A DNA stretch of 64,000 bases from Lichenicoccus roseus (GTDB lineage: Bacteria > Pseudomonadota > Alphaproteobacteria > Acetobacterales > Acetobacteraceae). The stretch covers positions 248,001 through 312,000 of the forward strand of contig NZ_VCDI01000004.1 of NCBI RefSeq assembly GCF_005844085.1. The letters are read 5' to 3'. Below are positions 1-8,086 of this stretch, one piece after another. The notes below the pieces were generated by a model, which was not told where the DNA came from, did no database searches, and saw only the letters and a list, made by a program, of their open reading frames with translations. Both the position numbers and the translations under genes were made by a program. Within the stretch, counting starts at the first letter, position 1. Every line of letters begins with the position of its first letter.

Positions 1-753
1 GGCGGCCTTGCTGAAGCTGTCCAGGTTCGGCGCGACGTAGGCACCGGCGGCGTCCTTCAGCTCGACCGTGGTCAGGTGGTTCTTGTCGGCGAAGGCATAT
101 TCGACGTAGCCGAGTCCGCCCCGGGTATTGCGGACCACGGCGGCGACCCCGTCATTGCCGCGCGCGCCGGCGCCGGACGGCCAGGAGATCGAGCTCGCCG
201 CGCCGACATTCGACTTCCAGTTGGCGCTCGCCTTGGACAGGTAGGAGGTGAACACGAACGTCGTGCCCGAGCCGTCGGCGCGATGCACCGGCGCCACCGC
301 GATGTCGGGCAGCGCCACGCCCGGGTTCAGGGCGGCGATCTGGCGGTCGTTCCAGGTGGTGATGTCGCCGTTGAACAGGCCGGCCAGCACCTCGCCGGTC
401 AGGTGCAGCTGGTTCGGCGCGATGCCGGGCAGGTTGACGATCGGCACCACGCCGCCGATCACGGTCGGGAACTGCAGCAGTTTGTTCGAGGCGAGCTTGG
501 CCGCCGCCACCGGGGCGTCGGACGCGCCGAAATCGACGGTGCGTGCCATCACCTGGTTCTGGCCGGCGCCGGAGCCCAGCGCCTGGTAGTTCAGCGAGAT
601 GCCCAGGGTGTCGCGCGCGGCGGCGCTCCAGGCGCCGTAGATCGGAGCCGCGAAGGTCGAGCCGGCGCCGGTGATATCGACCGCCTGTGCCGCGCCGGAC
701 GCGAGGGGCAGCAAACCGAGGCCAGCCGACAGGGCAAACAGGGCAGCGCGCAT
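1..753 (-). CDS. pstS: Phosphate ABC transporter substrate-binding protein PstS (partial, C-terminus beyond window)
   Basis: Periplasmic phosphate-binding protein that delivers phosphate to the PstCAB importer. The visible 251 residues begin with a signal peptide (MRAALFALSAGLGLLPLASG, cleavage near AQA). The family pattern DITGAGSTFAAPIYGAW follows, then QALGSGAGQ, a DFGASDAP segment and HRADGSGTTFVFTSYL, all of which contribute to the phosphate pocket. The gene is cut by the left window edge, so roughly the last quarter is missing. The start is the ATG at 753. A Pho box lies about 65 bases upstream, so phosphate-starvation control by PhoB is expected. pstCAB probably lie beyond the left edge; this is inferred and not visible. 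Confidence 0.93.
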   Translation of the reverse strand, partial: MRAALFALSAGLGLLPLASGAAQAVDITGAGSTFAAPIYGAWSAAARDTLGISLNYQALGSGAGQNQVMARTVDFGASDAPVAAAKLASNKLLQFPTVIGGVVPIVNLPGIAPNQLHLTGEVLAGLFNGDITTWNDRQIAALNPGVALPDIAVAPVHRADGSGTTFVFTSYLSKASANWKSNVGAASSISWPSGAGARGNDGVAAVVRNTRGGLGYVEYAFADKNHLTTVELKDAAGAYVAPNLDSFSKAA

Positions 754-808
754 ACGAGGACCTTTCGTTGTCGCGGCGGCTTTACAAAACGGCGGTGGCG
801 CGCGTGTT

Positions 809-1927
809 TCAATTCGATGACGGTTTGATGACACCCGACACCGGACGCAACGTTTTCTGGACGGAAGGTGGAGGCGGTCCCGGGTCGGCCCCCTTCGGAT
901 CGGGCCGGGCCGGGCCGGGAGGCTGGGCGACCAGCTCGATGCGCCGGTTGAGCGCCTGTCCGGCGGTATCGTCGTCCGCTGTCAGGGGCGCCGCGGGCCC
1001 CACCCCCATCGCGGTCACCTGGCCGGCCGGGATGCGCCAGTTGGCCACCAGGACCTGCATGACGCGGTTTGCCCGCGCGTCGGACAGCCGCATGGCGTCC
1101 GCCACGGTCTGCCTGTCGTCGCCGGTATGGCCCACGACCATCAGCCGCATGTCCGGGTTGGCCTGCAACAGTGCCGCGGCCGGCGCCAGCACCGGACGCC
1201 AGCCGGACGCCAGAACGGCAGTGTCTGCCATGAAGCGCAGGCCATAGAGGGCGATGTGCCCCTGTGTGCGCAGGGCGGCTGCGATCAGCGGCGCGGTCGC
1301 CGCCGGCTGCCGGATCGGCGTCGGCTCGCGCACCGTCTCGATGAAGATGCCGGGCTCGCGGCCAACATGGCGGGCGATCGCCAGCGCCAGCGTCACCCGC
1401 GCACCGGGGCGGTCGGCGGACGCAAGCACGTAGCGGATGTCGTCGCCGACGGGATGCAGGAAATCGATGATCAGGCCACCCGCCTCTCCGGCATGCGCCT
1501 CCACCATCGGCTGGGTCAGCAGTTCGCCGAACCCGAAGCCGCCGCAGCCGCCAGTTGGGCCGGCACCGGAGCAGCTATAGGACGTGGTGAAGCCGGCGCC
1601 CTGGAGGGCATCGTGGAAGAACCGCATCACCTCCATCGTGGAAACCATGCGCGGCACCACATAGGCGTGGCGCGACACCTCGCCATCGATCGTGCGTACC
1701 CCGGCGAAGCCGAAGTCGCGGAACGGGCCGGTCGGCAGCGTGGCCTGCTCGTCGTCCAGCCGGTCCGACGCGATCAGCCGGGCGCCGTCGTATCGTGGCA
1801 GGTAGCGGCTGTCGGTGGTCCCCGGGGCGTCGGCGGCGGGGATCCCGGGGCCGGGCTGGGATGCACGGGCGGCCGTTGAGGACGCCAGCGACAGCGCGAC
1901 CAGGCTTAGTCGGATGACTTGGAGCAC
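809..1927 (-). CDS. OmpA-family outer-membrane/periplasmic protein
   Basis: A 372-residue exported protein. It has an N-terminal signal peptide (LSLVALSLASSTAARA). A middle region (about 40-210) resembles DUF4892-type domains often paired with OmpA and includes the stretch SGAGPTGGCGGFGFG. A C-terminal OmpA peptidoglycan-binding domain spans about 220-340, with LMVVGHTGD, RLSDARANRVMQVLV and LNRRIELV. The tail is proline-rich. The likely role is tethering the outer membrane to peptidoglycan; the middle domain's function is unknown. The start is a GTG at 1927 with only a weak ribosome site, so the true start could differ slightly. Its last codons contain the Pho box of pstS. Confidence 0.75.
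   Translation of the reverse strand: MLQVIRLSLVALSLASSTAARASQPGPGIPAADAPGTTDSRYLPRYDGARLIASDRLDDEQATLPTGPFRDFGFAGVRTIDGEVSRHAYVVPRMVSTMEVMRFFHDALQGAGFTTSYSCSGAGPTGGCGGFGFGELLTQPMVEAHAGEAGGLIIDFLHPVGDDIRYVLASADRPGARVTLALAIARHVGREPGIFIETVREPTPIRQPAATAPLIAAALRTQGHIALYGLRFMADTAVLASGWRPVLAPAAALLQANPDMRLMVVGHTGDDRQTVADAMRLSDARANRVMQVLVANWRIPAGQVTAMGVGPAAPLTADDDTAGQALNRRIELVAQPPGPARPDPKGADPGPPPPSVQKTLRPVSGVIKPSSN
817..834 (-). promoter_or_regulatory. Pho box upstream of pstS
   Basis: On the minus strand this reads GTGTCAT-CAAA-CCGTCAT: two 7-base direct repeats separated by 4 bases. It matches the PhoB consensus (CTGTCAT-N4-CTGTCAT) at 12 of 14 repeat positions. It lies about 65 bases upstream of the pstS start, inside the last codons of the upstream OmpA-like gene. 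Confidence 0.8.
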
Positions 1928-1944
1928 TGGGAAAATCCGGCCTG

Positions 1945-1974
1945 TGGCTGCCGACGCTACAGCATCGGCAGCCA
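1945..1974 (-). terminator. Hairpin terminator downstream of ahcY
   Basis: A perfect 10-bp stem (TGGCTGCCGA / TCGGCAGCCA) with a 10-base loop lies 18 bases past the ahcY stop. On the minus strand it is followed by a short T run (GGATTTTCC). It probably ends ahcY transcription before the OmpA-like gene. Confidence 0.6.
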
Positions 1975-1991
1975 GGGCGGGGCTGCTAAGT

Positions 1992-3308
1992 TCAGTAGCG
2001 GTAGAGTTCGTGCTTGAACGGACCCGCGGCGGCGACGTCGATATAGGCGGCCTGCTTGTCGGTCAGCACGGTCAGCTCGGCGCCGACCTTGGCGAGATGC
2101 AGCGCCGCGACCTTCTCGTCGAGATGCTTGGGCAGGGTGTAGACCTTGCGCTCATACTTGCCCTCGGGGGCGGTCCACAGCTCGATCTGCGCCAGCGTCT
2201 GGTTGGTGAACGACGCCGACATCACGAAGGACGGGTGCCCGGTGGCGTTGCCGAGGTTCACCAGCCGGCCTTCCGACAGCACGATCAGGCGCTTGCCGTC
2301 GGGGAACTCGACCTCGTCGACCTGCGGCTTGACGTTGTCCCACTTGTTGTTGCGCAGCGCGTCGATCTGGATCTCGCTGTCGAAGTGGCCGATGTTGCAG
2401 ACGATGGCGCGGTGCTTCATCTCGCGCATGTGCTCGATGCGGATGACGTCGACGTTGCCGGTGGCGGTGACGAAGATGTCGCCACGCGGGGCGGCGGTCT
2501 CCATCGTCACCACCTCGTAGCCCTCCATCGCCGCCTGCAGCGCGCAGATCGGATCGACCTCGGTCACCAGCACGCGGCAGCCGGCGTTCTTGAGCGACGC
2601 CGCCGAGCCCTTGCCGACATCGCCGTAGCCCGCGACGACCGCGACCTTTCCGGCCATCATCACGTCGGTGCCGCGACGGATCGCGTCCACCAGGCTCTCG
2701 CGGCAACCGTACAGGTTGTCGAACTTCGACTTCGTCACGCTGTCGTTGACGTTGATCGCCGGCACCGCCAGCGTGCCCTTCTTGGCCATCTCCCACAGCC
2801 GGTGCACGCCGGTGGTGGTCTCCTCGGAGATGCCCTTCACGTCCTTCAGCAGCTCGGGGTACTTGTCGTGCATCAGCACGGTCAGGTCGCCGCCGTCATC
2901 GAGGATCATGTTCGGGGTCCAGCCGTCCGGCCCGCGCACGGTCTGCTCGATGCACCACCAGAACTCGTCCTCGGTGAGGCCCTTCCAGGCGAACACCGGG
3001 ATGTTGGCCGCCGCGATGGCGGCCGCGGCCTGGTCCTGGGTCGAGAAGATGTTGCACGACGACCAGCGCACCGTGGCGCCCAAGGCCATCAGCGTCTCGA
3101 TCAGCACCGCGGTCTGGATCGTCATGTGCAGGCAGCCGGCAATGCGGGCGCCCTTGAGTGGCTTGCTGGTGCCGAACTCGTCGCGAAGCGCCATCAGGCC
3201 GGGCATCTCGCCTTCGGCGATGGAGATCTCCTTGCGGCCCCATTCGGCCAGGGAGAGGTCCTTCACCTTGTAGTCGGCCGAGGTGGCGGCGCTGTTGATG
3301 GCGTTCAT
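1992..3308 (-). CDS. ahcY: Adenosylhomocysteinase (SAH hydrolase)
   Basis: Cytoplasmic NAD-dependent enzyme that splits S-adenosylhomocysteine into adenosine and homocysteine, removing the inhibitory product of SAM-dependent methylations. The 438-residue protein is of normal family length and highly conserved. It contains [16 protein letters not shown], the substrate region [15 protein letters not shown], the NAD-binding [21 protein letters not shown], and the typical C-terminus ending KHELYRY. The ATG at 3308 fits family length. It appears monocistronic. No recognisable SAH or SAM riboswitch was found in the 74-base upstream gap. Confidence 0.97.
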   Translation of the reverse strand: MNAINSAATSADYKVKDLSLAEWGRKEISIAEGEMPGLMALRDEFGTSKPLKGARIAGCLHMTIQTAVLIETLMALGATVRWSSCNIFSTQDQAAAAIAAANIPVFAWKGLTEDEFWWCIEQTVRGPDGWTPNMILDDGGDLTVLMHDKYPELLKDVKGISEETTTGVHRLWEMAKKGTLAVPAINVNDSVTKSKFDNLYGCRESLVDAIRRGTDVMMAGKVAVVAGYGDVGKGSAASLKNAGCRVLVTEVDPICALQAAMEGYEVVTMETAAPRGDIFVTATGNVDVIRIEHMREMKHRAIVCNIGHFDSEIQIDALRNNKWDNVKPQVDEVEFPDGKRLIVLSEGRLVNLGNATGHPSFVMSASFTNQTLAQIELWTAPEGKYERKVYTLPKHLDEKVAALHLAKVGAELTVLTDKQAAYIDVAAAGPFKHELYRY

Positions 3309-3382
3309 GGGGTTCCTGTGTTCGTCGCTCGATTTCGCTCCCGCCTATACAGTCTGCGGGCGTCGGATGGAACCGCGAGCTC

Positions 3383-4372
3383 TCAGCCGGCCTCCGAGGC
3401 GGTCAGCGCCAGCACGGCGAAGCTCGCCAGCCAGTGCTCGCCCATGTAGTCGCCCGCGACATGCGGCAGGCTGGCGTCGAGATGCGCCTGGGCGGCGTCG
3501 AGCATCGCCGTGCGCCGTGGATCGGCCTCGGCGAGGGAGCCGGCGAGCCGGCGCAGGCACCAGGCTCGGCTGAGATTGAGGCCGTCGAGATGGGCGATCT
3601 TGCCGTCGCTGCGGTCGGTCACCGTCGCCGGCTGGAACAGCGTGGCGGGCTGGCGGTGGGCGAGGTCAGGCAGGAAGGCGTCGAACCACGGCGCGAACCG
3701 GTCCCGCGGCAGCAGCCGGCGCATGCACTCCGCCTCGACGAGCGACGGCGACAGGAAGTCGTCGCCGCCCGGCTCCCAGGCCTGGATGGCGCGGTCGTTG
3801 CCGTACCAGCGCCCGGCGGCGTCCAGGAGCAGCGGACGAAGCTGATCATGGCCGGATGCGAGGGCAAGCGCGAAGGCGGTGTTGTTATGGGTGCCGGTGC
3901 GGATCGGATAGGTCGCCTTCGGCAGGAAGGCCTGGAACCGCGCGACGATGATGGCCTCGAGGGGTGCCAGCGCCGCTTGCCAGCGCTCGCATCCGGGATG
4001 ACGCAGCTCGGTCGCCAGTTGCAGCAGCCACGCCCAGCCATAGGGGCGCTCGAACGAGCCGGTCCCGGGCCGTTCGAAATAGGTGCACTCGCCGGCGATA
4101 TTGGCCCCGGTCAGCTGGGTGTCGAGCAGCGTGCGGATCTGCGTGGCCGGCGCGATGTCCGGATGGCGCCGCAGCAGATGGGCCAGCATCCAGTAGGAGT
4201 GGACGCAGGAATGCCAGTCGAGACTGCCATAGAACACCGGATGCAGCGCGCGCGGCGTGAGCGCGTCCTCGGGACCGTGCAGCAGGTGCGCGAGGTGGTT
4301 CGGATATTCCCGGGTGACGTGCCCGAGCGCCAGCGTTGCCAGCCGGGTCGCGATCTCCGCATCGAGCCTCAT
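3383..4372 (-). CDS. DUF2891 family protein
   Basis: A 329-residue protein without signal peptide or membrane segments. It has the family's conserved patterns: FYGSLDWHSCVHSYWML near the N-terminus, FERPYGWAWLL, GTHNNTAFAL, and a final GDYMGEHWLASFAVLALT. The periodic His/Trp-rich helices suggest an alpha/alpha-barrel fold. The biochemical function is not established. Its start overlaps the stop of guanine deaminase by 4 bases (ATGA), so the two are translationally coupled. A link to purine or guanine breakdown is inferred from this alone. Confidence 0.8.
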   Translation of the reverse strand: MRLDAEIATRLATLALGHVTREYPNHLAHLLHGPEDALTPRALHPVFYGSLDWHSCVHSYWMLAHLLRRHPDIAPATQIRTLLDTQLTGANIAGECTYFERPGTGSFERPYGWAWLLQLATELRHPGCERWQAALAPLEAIIVARFQAFLPKATYPIRTGTHNNTAFALALASGHDQLRPLLLDAAGRWYGNDRAIQAWEPGGDDFLSPSLVEAECMRRLLPRDRFAPWFDAFLPDLAHRQPATLFQPATVTDRSDGKIAHLDGLNLSRAWCLRRLAGSLAEADPRRTAMLDAAQAHLDASLPHVAGDYMGEHWLASFAVLALTASEAG

Positions 4373-5742
4373 GACGTCCCTCCGCTGACCAGCCTGCCAT
4401 CGACCCAGACGGCGACGATGTTGGCACGGGTCGCGCCGAACAACGCCTGCAGCCGGTCATCGTCGCTCTCGCCGTTCTTGAGCCTGATGTTCGATCCGGG
4501 GGCATCAGCGTCCAGCAGCACCGCATCGAAGCGGTAGCCGGGCAGGAAGCGCCCGACCGGCAGCCCGACTGCTGCACCGCCACCCGCCGTCGCCAGCCAG
4601 AACGCCTCGCGGAAGCCGAACCGGACGTCTTCGCCCGCGCCGCGTGCCGACGCGCCGCGATCGGGATCGACGCCCGAGGCCAGCATGCGCGCCGACAGCA
4701 CCGCCTGGCGTGCATTGTCCAGCACCGAGGGGCTGTAGCCGCCGGCGAGGTCGGTGCCGAGACCGACCGGCACGCCGCTTCTCAGCGCCTTGTGCAGCGG
4801 AAAGACGGCCCCCGCGAAGAAGACGTTCGAGATCGGGCAATGCGCGATCGCGGCGCCGCTTCCTGCGATCAGCGCCATGTCGTCGTCGTCGATGAAGTTG
4901 CCGTGCGCGAGGATTGCGTGCCGGCGCAGCAACCCGAAGCCGTCCAGGCTGGCGGTATCGGAGCGGCCGGTGCGCGCTGCGACGTATGCATGTTCCCAGT
5001 CGCTCTCCGAGCAATGCGTCTGCACCAGGCAGCCGGTCTCCCCGGCCAGGCGGCCGAGTCCGTGCAGCAGCGCGTCGGTGCAGGCCGGGATGAAGCGCGG
5101 GGTGATGATCGGGCGGACCAGGGCCGCCGCGTTGCCGGGCAGGTTGCGCACGGCGCCGATGAAGCGTCGGGTCGCCGCGATGGCCTCTCCGGCATCCTCG
5201 TTGCGGTAGAAGTCCGGGCATTGCCCGCGATCGTCCATCGCCACCAGGCCCACGAAGGCGCGCTGTCCGAGGTCCAGGCAGATGCGCGCCAGCTCCAGCG
5301 TCGCCGCCTCGTGAATGGTGGCGAAGTAGGCGGCGGTGGTGGTGCCGTTCGCGAGCAGGCAACGGACGAGGTCGTCATAGACGGCGCGGGCGAAGCCGGT
5401 ATTCGCATAGTGGCTCTCGAGCGGGAAGGTGTGTTCGTGCAGCCAGCGCTCGAGCGGCAGGTCGAGCGCTCGTCCCGCCTGCGGCCATTGCGGCGCATGC
5501 ACGTGCAGGTCGGCGAACCCCGGGACCAGGGTCTGCGACGGGGTCAGGGTGAGCAACCTGTTGGTGCGCCCGACGGCTTCCAGCGCGGCGGCGTGCCCCG
5601 CACCGCCGGCCGGATGCAAGGCTCCGATTGCCCCGTCCGCCGACACCTCCAGCACCGCATCCGCGTGGCGCTCCAGGCCGCCGAGGCATGGCGTGTGCAT
5701 CACGGCGCCCCTGATGGTGAGGGTGACGCTCTCGACCGGCAA
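4369..5742 (-). CDS. guaD: Guanine deaminase
   Basis: Zinc amidohydrolase converting guanine to xanthine and ammonia in purine salvage or catabolism. The approximately 457-residue protein shows PGFADLHVHAPQWP (metal-binding HxH), the family segment LPLERWLHEHTFPLE, VQTHCSES (metal His), ILAHGNFI, HCPISNVFF and VGLGTDLAGGYSPS (catalytic Asp). The start is uncertain. A TTG at 5742 preceded by GGAG avoids overlapping the divergent permease, whereas longer readings to 5793 would overlap it. The neighbouring NCS2 permease makes a purine uptake-and-deamination module. Confidence 0.9.
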   Translation of the reverse strand: MPVESVTLTIRGAVMHTPCLGGLERHADAVLEVSADGAIGALHPAGGAGHAAALEAVGRTNRLLTLTPSQTLVPGFADLHVHAPQWPQAGRALDLPLERWLHEHTFPLESHYANTGFARAVYDDLVRCLLANGTTTAAYFATIHEAATLELARICLDLGQRAFVGLVAMDDRGQCPDFYRNEDAGEAIAATRRFIGAVRNLPGNAAALVRPIITPRFIPACTDALLHGLGRLAGETGCLVQTHCSESDWEHAYVAARTGRSDTASLDGFGLLRRHAILAHGNFIDDDDMALIAGSGAAIAHCPISNVFFAGAVFPLHKALRSGVPVGLGTDLAGGYSPSVLDNARQAVLSARMLASGVDPDRGASARGAGEDVRFGFREAFWLATAGGGAAVGLPVGRFLPGYRFDAVLLDADAPGSNIRLKNGESDDDRLQALFGATRANIVAVWVDGRLVSGGTS

Positions 5743-5759
5743 CGGAGGGCTCCTGCTTG

Positions 5760-7079
5760 ATGACGAGCGCCATGGCAGACCGGGATGCGCCACCCGGCCT
5801 CGTCCAGACCGTCATCCTCGGAGTGCAGCATGCGCTGGCGATGGATGTCTACGTGGTGCCGTTCCTGGTCGGCACGCTGCTCGGCCTGCCGGCAGCCGAC
5901 ACCGCATCGCTGATCGGCGCGACCTTCCTGGCCGCCGGCCTCGCCACCCTGGTGCAGTCGCAGCTGTGCCTGCGCATGCCGGTGGTGCAGGGACCGTCCT
6001 ACGTGCCGATCGGCGCGGTGGTCGCCATCGCTCACGATGCAGCCGGTGGCGGGATCGCGGCTCTCGGCGGGGTGTTCGGCGCGCTGATCCCCGGAGCGGT
6101 GCTGATGGTCCTGCTCGCCTGGCCGCTGCGGCTGTTCCACCGGATCGTGGCGCGGCTGGTGCCGCCGCTGGCCGGTGGCGCGATCATCGTGGTGGTCGGC
6201 ATCACCCTGATGCCGGTCGCGCTGCAGGCCGACGTGCTGGGCGGTGACCGGGCGGCGCTTGGCGGGAACATCCTGCTGGCGCTGGCGTCGGGTGCGTTCG
6301 CGGTCGGTGCCGGGCTGGGCGGGATCGCGCTCGGGGCGCGCGGACGCTGGCTGCGGGCCGGCTCGGTGCTGCTGGCGCTGGCCGGCGGCAGCGTGGTTGC
6401 AGCCTTTGCCGGACGCTTCGACGGCAGCGCCATCGCATCCGCGCCGTGGCTGCAGCGCCCGCTGCTCGCAGGTATCGACGTGAAGCTGCGTCTGTCACCG
6501 GATGCCATCCTGACCATGCTCGCGGTCTATGCGGTGGTGCTCGCCGAGACCACCGGCACCTGGCTCGCGGTTGGCGCCGTGACCGGCGAGACGTTGCGCC
6601 CCGGGCAGTACGATCGCGGCGCCGCCGGCGAGGGTCTCGGCTGCCTGGTGTCGGCGCTGCTGTGCAGCCTGCCGGTGACCGGCTACGCGTCCAACGCGGG
6701 CATCGTGGCGCTGACCGGGATTGCCGACCGGCGCGTGTTCGCCGCTGCCGGCGTCGCGCTGTTCTGCTTCAGGCTGTGCGGCAAGCTGGCCGCCGTCATC
6801 GCGGCAGTACCCGCGCCGGTGATCGGCGGCGTGTTCGGCGTGCTGTGCGTGGTGATCGTCATGAACGGGATCCGCATTCTTGCGGCGTTGCGCCTGGACG
6901 AGCGCGACATGATGGTGGCCGGCCTGCCGATCCTGCTCGGCCTCGGCACGGCGCTGCTGCCGCCGGAGTTCCTGGCTGGATTGCCTCGGCTGGCGCGCTG
7001 CCTGCTGGGGTCGGCCACCGCAGTGGGGGCGGCATCGGCGATCGTATTGAACCTGCTGCTGCCGGGCCGCCGCGGCTGA
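5760..7079 (+). CDS. NCS2-family xanthine/uracil permease
   Basis: Inner-membrane nucleobase transporter of about 439 residues with some 12-14 hydrophobic segments. Diagnostic features are the N-terminal GVQHALAMDVYVVPFLVG (Q/H substrate region), VVQGPSYVPIGAV, and VVLAETTGTWLAVGAVTGE, which carries the conserved TM8 acidic residue. It is divergent from guanine deaminase with almost no spacer, so the two probably share control. The likely substrate is a purine such as xanthine, guanine or urate; this is inferred from context. The start could be 5760 or the in-frame ATG at 5772. Confidence 0.85.
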   Translation: MTSAMADRDAPPGLVQTVILGVQHALAMDVYVVPFLVGTLLGLPAADTASLIGATFLAAGLATLVQSQLCLRMPVVQGPSYVPIGAVVAIAHDAAGGGIAALGGVFGALIPGAVLMVLLAWPLRLFHRIVARLVPPLAGGAIIVVVGITLMPVALQADVLGGDRAALGGNILLALASGAFAVGAGLGGIALGARGRWLRAGSVLLALAGGSVVAAFAGRFDGSAIASAPWLQRPLLAGIDVKLRLSPDAILTMLAVYAVVLAETTGTWLAVGAVTGETLRPGQYDRGAAGEGLGCLVSALLCSLPVTGYASNAGIVALTGIADRRVFAAAGVALFCFRLCGKLAAVIAAVPAPVIGGVFGVLCVVIVMNGIRILAALRLDERDMMVAGLPILLGLGTALLPPEFLAGLPRLARCLLGSATAVGAASAIVLNLLLPGRRG

Positions 7080-7178
7080 AGAACATTCTGATCCATGCCG
7101 TGGCGGACGATGTGGTTTGGATCCTCCGCATGCTGAACAGTTGGCAGCAGTGACCAGGAGATCGTTTGAAATGGCGCT

Positions 7179-8075
7179 TCAGGCGCGCCGCTTGGTCGCC
7201 TTGCCCGACGCCGGTGACGCCTTCGGCTTCGCTTTCGACTTCGCAGCCGTGGACTTCACCTTGCTCGCGGCCCCCGTCGTCTTTGCCGAACTCTCGCCCA
7301 GGCTCTGCCGCAGCGCCGCCATCAGGTCGACGACGTTGCCGCGCTCCTCCTCTTCCGGCTCGGGTTCCGGCGCAACGCCCTTCAGCTTCGCCTCGATCAC
7401 CGCGCGCAGCCGGCTCTCGTAGCGGTCCTCCATGTCGGAGGGTTCGAAGCGCGTGGTCTGGCGATCGATCAACTGGCTGGCGAGGCCGACCATCTCCTTG
7501 TCCGCAACCGTCTTCGGCAGGTCGGCGAACAGATCCTCCGGATCGGCGATCTCGCGCATGTCGTGCAGCGTGTGCAGCACCAGTCCATTCTGCATCGGCA
7601 TGATCGCCACCGCACGCTCGCGCCGCGCGATCACGACGCGCGAAAGCGCCACCCGTCCGGTGCGGCCGATCGCCTCGCGCAGCACGACATAGACGTCATC
7701 CTGGCGGTCGCGCGCATTGCCGTCCGGCACGACGTAGTAGCTGGCATCATAATAGATCGGGTCGATGCTGTCTCCTTCGACGAACTTCTCGATCTTCAGA
7801 ACCCCGGAGCTCTCGATCTTGGCGCTTTCGAAATCCTCGTCGTCCAGCACGACATAGCGATCCTTCTCGAACTCGTAGCCGCGCTTGAGATCGCGGCGCG
7901 ACAGTTCCTTGTCGGTCTCGGCGTCGAGCGTGACAGTACGCACGCGGTTGTTGGTCTCCGGATTGATGAAGTGGAAATGCAGCGTCTCGCTCGGCTGGCG
8001 GACGCTGTAGAGCGCCACCGGGCAGGAAACCAGCGCGAGGCGCAGCAGTCCGCGCCAGATCGGACGTTCAGCCAT
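7179..8075 (-). CDS. ku: Ku protein, non-homologous end joining
   Basis: DNA-end-binding homodimer that protects broken ends and recruits LigD. The 298-residue protein opens with RPIWRGLLRLALVSCPVALYS, the typical bacterial Ku start. The Ku core extends to about residue 225 (SSGVLKIEKFV, EMVGLASQLIDR). A Lys/Ala/Ser-rich C-terminal tail of the DNA-contacting type ends KATKRRA. It sits 11 bases downstream of ligD on the same strand, giving a complete two-gene bacterial NHEJ operon. Confidence 0.95.
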   Translation of the reverse strand: MAERPIWRGLLRLALVSCPVALYSVRQPSETLHFHFINPETNNRVRTVTLDAETDKELSRRDLKRGYEFEKDRYVVLDDEDFESAKIESSGVLKIEKFVEGDSIDPIYYDASYYVVPDGNARDRQDDVYVVLREAIGRTGRVALSRVVIARRERAVAIMPMQNGLVLHTLHDMREIADPEDLFADLPKTVADKEMVGLASQLIDRQTTRFEPSDMEDRYESRLRAVIEAKLKGVAPEPEPEEEERGNVVDLMAALRQSLGESSAKTTGAASKVKSTAAKSKAKPKASPASGKATKRRA

Positions 8076-8086
8076 CGCAGGTCTCC

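Noticed and set aside
3309..3382. Possible SAH or SAM riboswitch before ahcY
   Set aside because: The gap is only 74 bases and lacks the conserved core of either class as far as I can read it.
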